A DNA stretch of 64,000 bases from contig RSEE01000027.1 of the NCBI GenBank assembly GCA_003971905.1, forward strand, positions 620,001-684,000, in the 5' to 3' direction. The translations under genes were made by a program, and so were the position numbers. Positions 23,201 to 36,715 of the stretch are shown here, in pieces. The notes beneath the pieces are model-generated. The model was not told where the DNA came from, searched no databases, and saw nothing but the letters and a program-made list of their open reading frames with translations. The stretch comes from Moniliella sp. 'wahieum' (taxonomy: Eukaryota; Basidiomycota; Moniliellomycetes; Moniliellales; Moniliellaceae). Position 1 is the stretch's first letter, and each line of letters opens with the position of its first letter.

Positions 23201-26200
23201 CTCGTGTCCGGCCTCGCTGTGTGGGGGGACCGTGGTCGGGGCCGCAGGCGCATCTTCGTACACGGTGGCAGGAGCCGGAGTGGCAGCGGGCATCGGGAGA
23301 GACGTGTCGCGAGGATGGGCGGGGGAGCGGCATTTTCGCTCGGCGGATCACGTCCTCTTCCCTGGGGAGAACAGGGGCCGGAGGGTGAGCAGAAGGCGGT
23401 TGCATCGAGGGCGTAGGGACACTAGGTGCTGGGGCTGTTGCCGTGGTAGCCGGACCCGGCGGTACCGTCCCATACACACTTGGCTGGTCGGAAAAGCTGG
23501 GGTTGTGATGGGGCAGGTCCCATGGCTCAGGCTGAGGCGGATCGCGCAAAGACGGCACCCCAGACGTTCTCGGCGGGTGGTCTGGGTGAGGAACGTAGGA
23601 CGCCGGGTCGGCTTCCTCCTCTCTTCGCGCACAATGGACGGTACCCCGGGGGGCGTACGGACACTGGGGAAGGTCCCGCGGTGGGAGGGCGGGCGAACGC
23701 GGGGGATGGTCCCGCTGGGAGGGGGGCTGGGTAGGACGCCAGATTGGGGTCGGGCGCATTGAACGGCATGGGCGCATCGGGCATGGTCAACCTAGGCGTT
23801 TGCTCCGGCATGGCTGGCGCAGCGGGTACCGGGGCCACGGGGAATGGGGCTGAACTGTCGTGGTAGGCGCTCACTGGGCGATACATCGAGTCTGCATCCG
23901 TCACCTTGGGCGGGACAGGAGGCGGTGGGTCGTAGGGCGCGGAAGGAGCGTAGTAGCCCGTCGCGGTCGCGTCCACTGTCCCCCCGATGGAGGTTCCGCA
24001 TGTGCATCAGCTCCGACCTCGGCCGGGCGCCCTCACCCCAGGACTGGGACAGCCGCGGCTCGGCCATGGTTCCATCTGCTCTTGCGTCGTTGGTCGCGGA
24101 ACAGGGCCAATCGGTATACTACCTGGGCCCGGGGGCGCAGCGGGAGCGTATCGCGACAGACGCTCGGAGAGGGATGCGGTATTGGCTGCCGAGTTGGCTG
24201 GCACTGTCGTTGGGGGACGGGTCGGTGGACGCGAAACTCACGATACTTTCGGGGGCAGTGAAGGCGGTCAAAGGGGAGAGTCCGACAGCACGGCGACCGG
24301 GACTGGACGCCTGGGGAGGAGGCGCCACTGCTTCTTCGCGCATCGACGGCTCCCGCGACAAGACGGGCGCAGCGGGAGGCACCGGCTCGAAGGCAGACGG
24401 GATCCGGGCAGACGGGATCCTTGGCCTGGCTCCGCCATACGGAAGTCGGGTCCAGTCCTCCATCCCGTCCGGATGGGGCTCGTCGCCCAGGCTCTGTTCG
24501 ACGGCGGCAGGCGCATCGCCCATTACCATCTCGGGCGCCTGGCGGGGGTGCTCCGTGGCGACAGGAACTGGCTCTTGGCCTGATATGGGGCCCAGCGTTC
24601 AGGAGGGCTCCCGGCGGTGGTCGGCTGGCGCGGGCCCTCGGGTGCGCCATATCGCCCATGGCCATATCCTCCCTGACCGACGGATACGGTGCCCATTGGA
24701 GCATCCTGCCTGTCGGGAGCAACGCTAGCGATCGGAACTGCGCTGGGATCACGTTCAACCCGAGGGACAGTAGCGTTGCTGCGAACCATACTCTCTTTGA
24801 CCGACTGATAGGGCGTTTCCGGCGCGGCGTCCGGCCAAACTCCAGCGGCAGTGAGAGGTGCACTGGGAGATGTCTGCACCCGATGGGGCGCGTTGCCCAT
24901 AGCCATCTCGGGATAAGCGTGTTCCTCCGCGTGAGGAGCGGCACTCAGTTCCCGTTGCGAAGGCACCGCCGTTGGTGGTACCCGTGCGAGCGTGGAGGGC
25001 ACCCTGGGAATGGAAGTGGCCAATGTCGGGTCATGCTGCACGCTACTCGGTGGTCCCAAGTTGATCTCGCGCCGAACCGGGCGTCCGGTATCAGCCATGG
25101 ACACCTCCGCAGGCTCCGCTCTTGGTGTCGCTTCGTGCTCCAGGGGCGTGTCGGGAAGAAGGGTATCGGGCGCGGGCACGCCCACCTCGGACGCTGGCTG
25201 CGAGGCAGGAACCGAAAAGGAGGAAAGGTTGACTGAGCGTGTGGCTTGCGGCGGGGGAGAAGGTGAGCGTTGGGCCAAGACGGGTACGGCGGCACGAGAG
25301 GGGGGCGCACGAATGGTCCGGTCCGAATCGGGGGATGGACCACGCTGGATCTGGGGCACGTCAGGAATGTCCTGGGCCGACCAAGCGCGGGAAAGATGCT
25401 TGCCCGGCGAGTAGTAGACAGGTTCCTTCGCCCTCGCATCCTCTACCGTGGGAACCCCCATGGACGATGGGACGTGCGAGAAGCTTGTCTCTGGCGGCAT
25501 GCCCACCTCCGAACGCGCTCGGCGGGGCACGCTGTCCTGGAACTGTGACCCTGCTAGAAGTGTGCCCACCTCGGACCGAGATGCCAAAAAGGGCTGCGGC
25601 GGGACGCTTCTCCAACCCCATCTCGCTTACCCCCCTTGGCCCGCTCAGGGCCGAAGCAGGCGCTACCGCAGTGGCAATCCGGCTGGGGACGGGACAATGC
25701 GTTCGTCGGGAAGCTGAGACAAGTTGAAGCCGGCCTCACTCGGGGGTGGCACTATCGTCTCGGGGTATTTGACGGAACGCACCTCGGTTCCGGCCTTGGG
25801 GAGGTCCATGCTCATCACCGTCGGAGGCTGCAACACCGTTTCGGGATACGGCGCGAACCGCTTGGCATCCGGCGACAGCGGCAGGTCCATGTCCATCACC
25901 GTTGCTGGCGGCAACACCGTCTCGGGATAGGGCGAAGCCACGGTCTTGTCCTCGTGCCACGTCGGCACATCAAAGTTGATCTCGGTTGGCGGTTGCAGCG
26001 CCGTGTCGGCGTACGTGGGGGACGCACCTCCTCTGGCGGCTTGGGTAGCACCTCCACGTCCATCTCCGACCCAGGTGCCAACACCGTCTCGGGGTACGTC
26101 AGTGCCGACAGCGCACGTTCTGTCGGCACCTCACTCACGCCATCGAAGAAGAGGGCGCCTTGACGGAGAGGGGGGCAACGTGCCATGCCCTCGGTGCGTG

Positions 26201-28039
26201 TCCGTGTCCGAGTTCGCATCGGGTACATTCACGCCTACAAGCGAGGTGTCACAGGCGGTACCGACAGCGGAAGCAGGTGCCCACTCCGATTGAGGCTGCA
26301 CAAGGCTCGGCGCCGTAGGCGCACCCAGCGTCGAGCTCAAATCTATCCTCGTCTCCGGCGTACGGGGCGCAAGGGGGGCGTCCGGTAGCTCGCTCGTTGC
26401 CAACTCGGTAGTCGACCGGCCTGAAGTAAAGACGGGCGGCAGAGAGGTGGCCAACCCAGGGTAGCTAGCAGTCGGGTCCGGTACCTGCGTCCCACCCACC
26501 GACGAAAGCGCGCCGCCTGGGGGGGTGGAGCAGCTCCTCCGTCGCCTCACCCTGGGGTAGGGTACCGAGGCTGAGTACCGTCTCGGGCCCGGACGTCATT
26601 CCAGGCCCCGGAGCAGATGAGAGCGAGAGCGGACCGCGGTCGTCAGGAATGGCTGAGATGCCCATATCAGACGCTGCTGGGGCTGTCGAAGGTGGCGCTT
26701 GGATCGACGTAGTTGGATCCGGGAGAGGCGGGAGGCCCAGGACAGATTCCTGTGCCAATGCAGGGCCCGCAGGCGGCGCCAGGGAGCGAGTTCCTGCTTC
26801 AGAGGGGGAAACGTCATCCCGATGACTGATTGCGGTTCGATCGCCGTTTGGGGCGCTGGGACACCGGCCTCAGAGGCGGGCAGGTTGGTGAGACCCATAA
26901 CCGAAGCGGGTTGTCGTACACTTGGGCTGATCCCGACTCATGGCCCGACGCGGAGGATCGGGACGAGTCACGTCCACTACGTCCCGGTGAGAGACGCGGT
27001 GGAGCGAGGCTGTGGCGGAAGATGGGTGACTCCGGCGGCCGAAGTTTGGCCCACTGCCGACGCGGGCGGGGTGCGACCTGAGAGGGGCCGTGCCAAACTT
27101 GGCCCGGCACCCATCCCACCATTCTGCCTCGCTTGCGAGCTGAACAATCCAGAAGGGTTAGCATGCGGATCACAGGGAGCGGGTCAGCCAGGACGTACTC
27201 GAGATCCACGTTGAAGACGACACGCGTTTGAGCGTCAGAGAAGGCGAGCGACACTGGGTATCCTTAAGCCCGAGCGATAGAGGATATCGATAGCCAGACC
27301 CCGGTAGTGGTAGCGGGCGTGCGCACCATCTTGCCTGCCGTGATCGACACCAAGTCGGAAAGGGGCAAGATCATGTGCTCGGTTGCTTCCTGCATGGGCC
27401 GGTGGGAAAAGACAAGCAAGTGTTCAAATATCGTGGCCGTCGCCGCCGCCCATCCCGGGTACGCAGTGGTGGAAGGATAGGGGTAAAGTCAAACACCTCC
27501 AGTGTCGTCTTGTGCAGCGCCTTTCCCGCAATTGGGATGGGAGGCTGCAGCATCTGCAGCCCTTCGATCGATCCTGGCAACCCGGGATGGCTGCCTGCTC
27601 CATGCGCGGGGTAACACGCCGGACCGAGCGGGGACGAAGAGTGTGGACGCTGAGTCATATTGGCTGATGCGCTGTTGGACGCGCGACGAGGAAGCGGGGC
27701 TGGATCGTACGGGCGAAGTAGGTCGGGGGTGCCACTCATGGCTCCTAGCCGCTGTATAGGGGCGAGAGCCTGCCAGAAGAAATAGAAGCATACTGCGCTG
27801 CCCGCTCGATGGCGTGGACGGGGGTTCAATGGAAACCACAGGTGGAGCAGGGGGAGCGCGTGCGGTGGAGGCACGTTGGGGGCTGGTGCGGCCGCTGGAT
27901 CCGGTGCCGGTAGGGGCGCCCTGGCTGGGCTCGGACTGGGCGATGGGAGGCAAGGAAGGCGCGGTGGATCGCTGCAGCTGGGCCAACGACGCTCCTCGCG
28001 CGCATCGACTGCGGACAGAGGGCCGACTGTGGAGGCCAT
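17262..28039 (-). CDS. Giant disordered, repeat-rich coiled-coil protein
   Basis: One minus-strand gene of about 10.8 kb, predicted above 3,000 residues; family not recognised. It starts [14 protein letters not shown]. An N-terminal part looks globular: [36 protein letters not shown] and [21 protein letters not shown] very long Pro/Ser/Thr-rich disordered region follows, with degenerate YPETVLPP repeats (about 25660-26620) and KAPS/RAPS repeats (about 19850-21120). Next come an acidic region ([22 protein letters not shown]), an Ala/Lys/Glu helix (18130-18560), a coiled coil ([20 protein letters not shown] to [17 protein letters not shown]) and a Pro-rich tail. Short introns are visible at about 22943-22978 and, near the 3' end, between VASLDAK and LSEMIQ and before [11 protein letters not shown]. 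Continuity of coiled coil across those splices supports one gene. Frame slips are many. Possible roles are scaffold or cytoskeletal linker, by composition only. Confidence 0.7.
18130..18560 (-). repeat. Ala/Lys/Glu-coding tandem repeat in the giant gene
   Basis: Imperfect units such as GCCTTGGCCTCGGCT and GCTTGAGCTTGGGCTTCCGC on the plus strand encode runs like [17 protein letters not shown], which would form a long charged helix. One frame change falls inside the repeat. Confidence 0.8.
20786..20880 (-). repeat. 15-bp tandem repeat coding for KAPSV/DKAPS
   Basis: Six to seven near-identical copies of GATGGAGCCTTGACC on the plus strand encode [14 protein letters not shown] on the minus strand. 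They belong to a broader, more degenerate KAPS/SARS repeat field (about 19850-21120) in the giant protein. Confidence 0.88.
22943..22978 (-). other. Giant-gene intron carrying a (TTTG)n acceptor tract
   Basis: On the minus strand the intron starts GTGAGT, has a CTAAC branch and then six TTTG units in place of an ordinary pyrimidine tract before GGTCGCAG. It is only about 50 bases including flanks; boundaries are approximate to about ten bases. Confidence 0.65.
25660..26620 (-). repeat. Degenerate YPETV protein repeats
   Basis: On the minus strand similar segments recur: [66 protein letters not shown], and weaker [10 protein letters not shown] and PETVLSLGT forms. Spacing is about 25-35 residues. 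The copies differ at many positions, so the array is not recent. Confidence 0.75.
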
Positions 28040-29343
28040 GTTCCACTCTTCACTAAGAGCCGGAGAAAAGCCCGGCATGGCTGTGGTCGGTCGTCGTGCT
28101 GCCCGCGTGGGGGCGGTGCGGGGTCACGTGCGGAGGCAGGGACAGTGATCATCGTGGCCGATCGGTCCGGGGAGGGAAGCCGAGAGCCAGGGGAACCAGC
28201 GGGCAGGCGCGGGCGGGGGAGAGAGTGCCTGAGGCTGGGCGCCGAGGCGAGGTGGGCCGAGAGGCGCAAGCGGGGCGGGGGCATCGAAGAAAGACCGGGC
28301 GCGGGCGGAGGTGGATGGGGATGCGGAGGCTGGGGCTGAGCCAGCGGCGGAACGCAGCGGAGGGGGGCGCGTCGACAAAGGACTGCGAGGGGAGGAGGAG
28401 GCGGAGGGCGGAGGGCGAGGCGTGGGTGCGGGCGCTGGCAAAGGCCGAGCTGTGGCTGTGGTGGGGAGGAGGGGTGGCTGCTGGCGGGCGCCGAGGGTGA
28501 GGGCGAGGGCGAGGGCGGGGCGAGGGCGAGGGCGAGAGGCGCGGGGGGCGGAGGAGCGCCAGGCGGGGTGGAGGGCGCCATGTGATGTGCGAGGAGCGCA
28601 GATGGTGGGGAGCAGAAGCAAGGGGGGCGGCGTATCGCGAGCAGGCAGCACACCAACAGGCGCCCCGTGCTGCCTGGGCGATTCGCAGGCTGCGCGGAGC
28701 AGGTGCTAGTCACCAGCACTTGGTCACAAAACACGCCCCCTCGCAGCGCCCCCCCCGCACGGCGCAGCGCCAGTGTGCCCCGTGCTCCTGCTTGCGCAGG
28801 CAAGCGCCAAGCCGCGAGCGCTCGCAGCCACGCAAAACATCACATGACCTCGGTGGACTCTACCTCAGCAACCCTAGCAGCCCATCAGCCATGCGCCCAT
28901 CCGAGGAGGCCCCACGCCAGGACCTGCGTCGTCGACCCAGTCCCAGACACACACACCTGCCCCTCCCTGCCCCCAGCCACCGCCCCACAGTCCCCCCCCC
29001 CCTTTGCCCCCCCCCCTTCCAGCTCCCACGGCCATCCCACGCCACACGCCATCGATCAAGCGGCGCCCTGGCATGCGCTGGCAGAGAGTGCCACGCACAG
29101 TGTTGCAGATCTGTCGCGCAGGCGCCACAACAGTAGTCACTAGTCATCCGTGCCCTTCCGCGCCTCGGCGCTGACGGTGCGGGGTATTTCTGTCAAACCA
29201 CTATTTCGTATCAGAAACGGTAGAGTGTCAGATCTCAGATCTCAGAGGAAGCTTGCAAGTATTAGTTCTGCTAGTGTCGTGATTCTGATTTCGTTTTGCG
29301 CTGATGCACAGAGGCACAATTTCCCTGCCTCGTAGTGTTGTCT

Positions 29344-29463
29344 GTGGCGCCACACGGGTGTAGTGGCGCCGGTAGCCCAAGCCAGGAATCTTCTCTAACC
29401 TCTGTAATAGCTCTCACGTGAAATGATGCAATATACCACCCAACTGCCTCTGGGCTTCTACAT
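29344..29463. repeat. Dispersed repeat, copy A (shortened)
   Basis: Starts with the perfect palindrome GTGGCGCCAC, then GGTGTAGTGGCGCCGGTAGCCC, and ends near GGGCTTCTACATTG. It matches copies B and C but lacks their middle part. Class unknown; a small non-autonomous element or a solo terminal repeat are both possible. Confidence 0.7.
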
Positions 29464-29633
29464 TGTCTGTCTCTCTCTTCTCCCCTGTCCATCTTTTGCA
29501 TTCAGCTCCATGTCTCCTGCCCATCCTCTTCTCCCTTCTAGCAAAATATCCGCGGCTGCATTTTCTTCGGCCTCGTCGCTCCACTCAGGTCTCTCCTTAG
29601 TAGGCCTTACAGCTTAACCCCTGGCGGTGTGAA

Positions 29634-29824
29634 TGTGGCACGGTGTGGGCAATAGTGGTGTTTAGTGGCGCTGGTACCCTCAAGCCCACGCCCTTCCCCT
29701 TCTTTCCTTCCAATATTCCTATTCCTTCCGGAGGGCAGAAAATATTCTCTAGCCTCGATAGCCAGCTCATCACTGCATGTGCAACCTAATACACCATCAA
29801 CTGCCGTTCTCTGGTCTTCTACAA
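29634..29824. repeat. Dispersed repeat, copy B
   Basis: Shares TTAGTGGCGCTGGTACCC, then AATATTCTCTAGCCTC, then AATACACCATCAACTGCC and TCTCTGGTCTTCTACA with copies A and C. It is the most diverged at its left palindrome. It lies 170 bases to the right of copy A in the same orientation. Confidence 0.75.
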
Positions 29825-29977
29825 ACGTTTATCTATTCGCCAGCTTCTAGTGAGAAGCTTGAAGCTTGAAAAGCCAGGCCACCGCCAGCCCCCACGCCCG
29901 CCCAAAATATACCACCTCTCCCTCTCTCTGTAGGCCACCCAAAAACTACCCTAGGTATAGAAGAAACGAGGAGACCA

Positions 29978-30017
29978 CCGGGCCTACGGCCCGGTCAGCT
30001 GGGGCTTCGCCCCAGCT
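29978..30017. repeat. Two adjacent strong hairpins
   Basis: CCGGGCC-TAC-GGCCCGG (29978-29994) is followed two bases later by AGCTGGGGC-TTC-GCCCCAGCT (29997-30017). Both are perfect inverted repeats with 3-base loops. No coding frame is supported across them. Confidence 0.9.
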
Positions 30018-30035
30018 TGGTTCTGCGTCGTCACC

Positions 30036-30125
30036 GTAGCCACCGTTCCCCCGTCGCCACCTTAGCCACCGTTCCCCCCTTAGCCACCGTTCCCCCTTAG
30101 CCACCGTTCCCCCCTTCGCCACCGT
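30036..30125. repeat. Tandem TTAGCCACCGTTCCCCC repeat
   Basis: Four copies of a 17-18-bp unit GCCACCGTTCCCCC with TTA or GTA before it, plus one partial copy, immediately right of the hairpin pair. Confidence 0.88.
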
Positions 30126-31086
30126 AGTTATATCACCGATATCTCGGCTGCGGGTGGCTGGGAACGTGGCACCGGTCGGCACGTGTCTATGACGTAAAAG
30201 ATGCACGGCGGATCAATTTTGCGTATGACATTGGGATGACGCATTCATGTCAGCCCTGTCGGAGGCCAAGGGTAAAGCTTAAAGCATGAGTACCTGCTGA
30301 GCGGCTAAAGCGCTAAGTGCCAAAGGCTAACACTCTTCTGACGCATGTGACTGTCACATGTCACACGAACATGTCAGGGCGATTAACGATTGTCGATGTC
30401 AATGATCGATGATTGATTCTCGATCGACACTTGCTTCTTCTGGGTACCCGGTACCGTCTTGCTCGGTAGGGTACGGGTGGTACGTCTCAGCCCCACCGCT
30501 GCATCCGTTTCATGTGGGCGAGAGAATGAGATCGGGAATGTGCGATCGAAGTGAAAAGGTTAGGCCTTAGGTCTGACAGGATCCGAGAGACGGTCGAGAG
30601 GAGCATCATCTGCATCATGCATCAACGATGGTTGCTGGTTGCTGGTTAGCCTGATCGATAAGTGTGTCAACATGGGAATGCCGCGCGATAAGTTACGTAA
30701 GTTCCGCTTGGGTTGCAAAGTTGTTGCGTTGTCGGATCGCGTGAAAATTCGCGCAATCTGAATCAACCAGCACGGTTCCCGGCGTTCCTTCTTGCGGCGA
30801 CGCAAAGCTTCTCCACTTACCCACGTGGCAGGGCTTGGCAGGGCCTACTCAGTCTCACGCGGTGGCCACCCACGTACACCTATCTATCGCCCCCCTGGCC
30901 TCTCCACTAACTCTCCGACCCGATAGCCTCAGTGGTTCCGAATAGCAAGCCTATAGTCCACGAACGAAACACGCATGGGGCATTGGCAGAGCAAGGCACA
31001 TGAGCATAGAAGGGCAGACGATGCGATTTCGACCACCGCGGTACATTGGGCTTGCTTGGTTGCGAGGGAGGGCAGAGGGAGCGGGT

Positions 31087-32807
<1,721 letters not shown>

Positions 32808-34887
32808 GGCGGGGAGGGGGTGGTGGTGGTGGTGGTGGGGAGAAGCGCGGCGGGAAGACGGGGGCGGGAGCGGGCCTAATAACGGCCGCACGCGGCAGAC
32901 GGCGTGGGAGGCCAGGCAGCGGGCAGGAGGCGGGTGCGCGCGGACGACTGGCGCGGTGCTGGGCTGGCGCCAGTTCCGCCTCGCGCGGTGCGGGTCGGAA
33001 CCAATGTGCCGATCATGCGTCGCACGCACGGGGGCAGTGCCCGCGCCGCCGCCGGCCGCCATGGGCTCATCGGGGCCCCGAGCAGGCCATCCGCCGCGTC
33101 CACGCCAGGCAGGCCACCCGCCCGCCCGCAGCTGTCCCCGTCAGCGCGTCCGCCGTCCGCCGCTCCCATCGCGACGCTCGCCTCTCCCCCTCGCCGATAA
33201 GCGCCCACGCCAGCACGCCTGCCGCACGCACACTCACGCCCACGCCGCCAGCACCTCCCTCCGCTCGCACACGCGTCCCGATCCCTCCGGGTTGGCCAGC
33301 ACGCAGACTGGGATGCTGAGGACGCTGAGACCAGCAGCTAGTGTCCGGACGAACAGCAGGTAGATTTCAGCTTTCCAATGCATCCGTGTTGCCAGGCGCA
33401 GCGGCAGTGTGCCGCTGACAAACCGCTTGCCAAGCTGCCCTCGCCCGTGGACTCTCGAACCTCCAAACATTAATGAGCCCAGCTCGCAGCCCCGACGCAC
33501 CACTCTCCCCTCCTGCCCACACCGCCGCCCCGCCAGCCATCCACTGTCCTACCGTGGCACCTAGTACCCTCCCCTCGTCTCGGCGTACAGGCACCGAGAC
33601 AGGTTGGCAGCGCGAAAATGTCGCTCACCCGCCATCCAAGCAACAACCATCAGGCATCATTAATCAATCACGAATCAGACCACCCGGCGTGCCCTCTTCC
33701 GAGTCCCTCTTGCAAAAAGTGACGCTTGTGAGTTTTCAGTCCTGGTCCCTCTTAACCGTAATCATTCTCCACAATAGGCTGGTTTGGGCCCATGGCGCGC
33801 ATGGCGCATATATAGCCTACTCGTCTCGTAACAGCTGTGGGCAGGCTCAGTCGTGAGTACAAACCCGCAGAAATGAACGAGTGTGGAGATGGATCCCAAT
33901 CGGTTCATCCACCCTCTCTCGCCTCCGACCCGTCTTTCGCCTTGTGCGCATTTTCCATCGCCGCTAGGAGGGTGCAGATGGTACGATCGTGGTTCCCCCG
34001 CTCCACAGCCATGTATATGGGCTAGTGCTAGGAGTCAATCAGGCGCAACGTAATCATTAGTCACTCGCGTTTCATGAGAGCAGATGTGGTAGCCAGATAT
34101 GGTAATCAGCACAGTCTCTGCTTCGACAGCAAGAAACAAATCGGTTGGTTAGCCTGGTTAGCCTGGCCGGCTCAGCCTTGCTCGTCTGTGTGGGCAAACG
34201 ACAATGAGGAGACGGTCTTTCCTGCAGTATATATAGGTGCATGGCATACTACAGCCCACATACTACCTGCTCTCTGTGCGCCTGTTATCGGTTACCCCTT
34301 TGTTCTGACGGCACGAGAAAACACGAGAAGAGTGCGTTGAGACGAAGCAGAGAGGGGGCTGTCACTCTCAGCATAATAAACACTCTTCTTCGTGGCCCTA
34401 GAGAGACAGGGCTAGGCAATTCCTCCCAAAAAGGAAAGGGAAAACGTTTTTGGGATGCACCTTGCATCATAATTTCGTCACCATCCCAATCGACCATCGG
34501 TAATCATTGCTCGCTGAATTCAGTCTCGCGTCGTGCGAAAGCACGACCACCGCGGTCGGCATAGTCCAGCTCGATCTCCCTTTGCAAACAGGTAACAGTG
34601 GAATAAGGGTACAAGAAGAGGGGTGCCAATCAACAAGCAGAGGGCGTAAGGGTGCGCCTGGCCGACCGCACCATATACGCCGCTCCTTTGCGTCCAAAAT
34701 AGCAAGACGTAGAAGCTGCTGCTGCTTTCATCCGTGTGGCATTTGATCGCCAAGCTCATATCGCAACACATGGGGTATGGACCCATGCACTACCTATGAA
34801 AGGGGGGGGCGGTTTTAGCGTTTCCCCGAGGAGTGATATACTATCCATCTCGGCGCTATGTCTATAGGAACAAAAGGGCGAGCGGGG

Positions 34888-35070
34888 TGCGGCGCCACAC
34901 TGGTGTATTAGTGGCGCCGGTAGCCCAATAGCCCAGAACCTTCGGGTTCAACGTTCATTCTCGTTGCCATGCATTCCGTCCTAGCGGGAAGGAGTATTCT
35001 CTAGCCTCTGTACTTAGCTCATGTGCAAGGCAATACACCATCAACTACCTGCTCTCTGGTCTCTAACACG
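34888..35070. repeat. Dispersed repeat, copy C (longest well-conserved copy)
   Basis: Runs from GCGGCGCCACACTGGTGTAT through TTAGTGGCGCCGGTAGCCC, GGAGTATTCTCTAGCCTCTG and CAATACACCATCAACTACC to CTCTCTGGTCTCTAACA. Same orientation as copies A and B. No open frame inside. Confidence 0.78.
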
Positions 35071-36561
35071 GTGAAACTATATTATAAACAGAAAAGCAGC
35101 TGTGTAATAGTCGGGCTAAGCGAGGGAGAAGAAAAAGATCCTGTCAGAGACGGGGAGCATAGCACGATCGTTCTCATGGGCGAAAACACGTGGCGTAGGC
35201 AAGAGCAAAAGGGAACGGACAAGGGAATGGGGAAAGCGAGATGCACGGCCTGTAGCTGTAGAATTGGAAATTGGAGCGGATCTTGAGTTCATTGGCCTCT
35301 GTGGCATGGTGACAGCTGCAATGCTCCTCGTACTAGTAATGTGTAAGTTATTAGGCGAAGTATATTGGGATCCCAGTATACCTCCGTCAATCTGCAGTGT
35401 TGTACAGGGGGACGTAGAAAGAACAAGAGACGCAAGAGGACCGAGTAGCCCCGTTCATCCCCCTTTTTCTCTTCCTATGTTGTACGCCCTGCAAACAACA
35501 TTAACTGGCAGTATCAGCAACAGTACGCGGAACTGCTATATGGTGCGTGAGCTATAGCGACGGGATGTCAGCGAGCCGAAATATCCCCAACTTTGCTGTT
35601 GCTATTGGGCCTTGGAAAGAGACGATGGGAGCGAGCACGGGCGAAGAGGGCGGGCCGACGATGGATAACAAATGGGAGCAACGTTGGTATCGCGCCATAT
35701 CAACCGCCGGGTACTCTATGATGCATGATGCTGTGGATACCTCTCTTACTACTCCCCGTCCATTCAGGCCTGCATTACAATGCAGAATGCATCATGAATA
35801 TCATGATGAGTCGCATATGCCTCTCTGAATGGCGCGTATCAAGTTCCAGGCTTTACCTTGCTCGTGTTTCTCATACTCGCCTGCACACAGGCATATGTCT
35901 GGAATCTGACTCTCCTTTTCGCGTTTGTTTGGACCAGTTTGCCCCAGACCATATCATACATGGCGGGGTTGTGCGTACCTGTGGTATGTGGTGATTGTGA
36001 GATGGTGGTACGCGGTACGGTTACATGTTACATGTTGAGCGCTGAGCCTCAGCGCTGATCCCCAAAAGCTATGCATACTATGTATATCCAACGGCGAGAC
36101 AGAAGCGCGGGTACCGAGTACTACAGTACCGAGCATACGGCATTCACAGCGCAGTCATCAGCACACACGCTCATCGTTAGTCCAAAGAGTGGTGCTGTCG
36201 GGCGAAAGGTGAAACCACCAGTGAGTGGTACGCTGCCCACTAGTAGGTGTATTACGGGCGTGCCAAAAAGGTGTGGGAACCGAGGCGCGCACCATACTAT
36301 AGACTACTATCTGCCCGACCATAATACGGTCCAGTGGGAGTGACCAGAGTGATTATGTGGGTGCATTTTTGTGAGACGCGCGTGTACACAGCCATCAGGC
36401 CTCCTCAGGCCTCAGGTGCCCCAACGACACCCATCCATTTCACCACTGCGCATCCTATGCAAAAGCTTTAAAGAATGCGGCCCATGGAACTTGTGACATG
36501 TATCATCATCTGAGACCCAAGGCGCGAGCGCCGAGAGGCTGTGCGGGAATGATTAATGAGC

Positions 36562-36594
36562 TAAACGTTAAACGTTAAACGTTAAAACGTTAAT
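36562..36594. repeat. 7-bp tandem repeat (TAAACGT)n
   Basis: Three exact TAAACGT units followed by a slightly longer TAAAACGT unit. Confidence 0.9.
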
Positions 36595-36640
36595 CGGCCT
36601 GTATTGACGGATGCCGATTAGGGAGGCCGCGGGGAGACGT

Positions 36641-36715
36641 GAGGCGTAAGGCGTAAGGCCTGTGACATGTGACATGTGACATGTGACATGTGAGGCCTGA
36701 GGCCTGAGCCTGAAG
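36641..36715. repeat. 7-bp tandem repeats (GGCGTAA, GTGACAT, GAGGCCT)
   Basis: Two GGCGTAA units, then four GTGACAT units (36662-36689), then two GAGGCCT units, back to back. Each unit is different but all are 7 bp. Confidence 0.88.

Larger units (their letters stand above)
28040..31086. other. Intergenic region with repeats between the giant gene and ERG11
   Basis: 28.04-29.15 kb is very GC-rich with GAGGGCGAGGGC simple repeats (about 28485-28545), probably the giant-gene promoter and leader. 29.15-31.09 kb is AT-richer and holds two copies of a dispersed repeat, two strong hairpins, a GCCACCGTTCCCCC tandem repeat and palindromic ATCGAT and ACATGT motifs near 30340-30430. Long frames here are low-complexity and I support none. 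Confidence 0.5.

Noticed and set aside
28582-29143. Pro/His/Arg-rich plus-strand frames upstream of the giant gene
   Set aside because: Low complexity in a GC-rich promoter region; no motif and no intron signals that improve them.
29946-30206. 86-codon minus-strand frame with KGERWLRGERWLR repeats
   Set aside because: The peptide repeat is only the translation of the GCCACCGTTCCCCC tandem DNA repeat next to the hairpins.
36562-36692. Clustered spaced short repeats as a possible CRISPR array
   Set aside because: Tandem 7-bp units without spacers in a eukaryotic genome; not a CRISPR.
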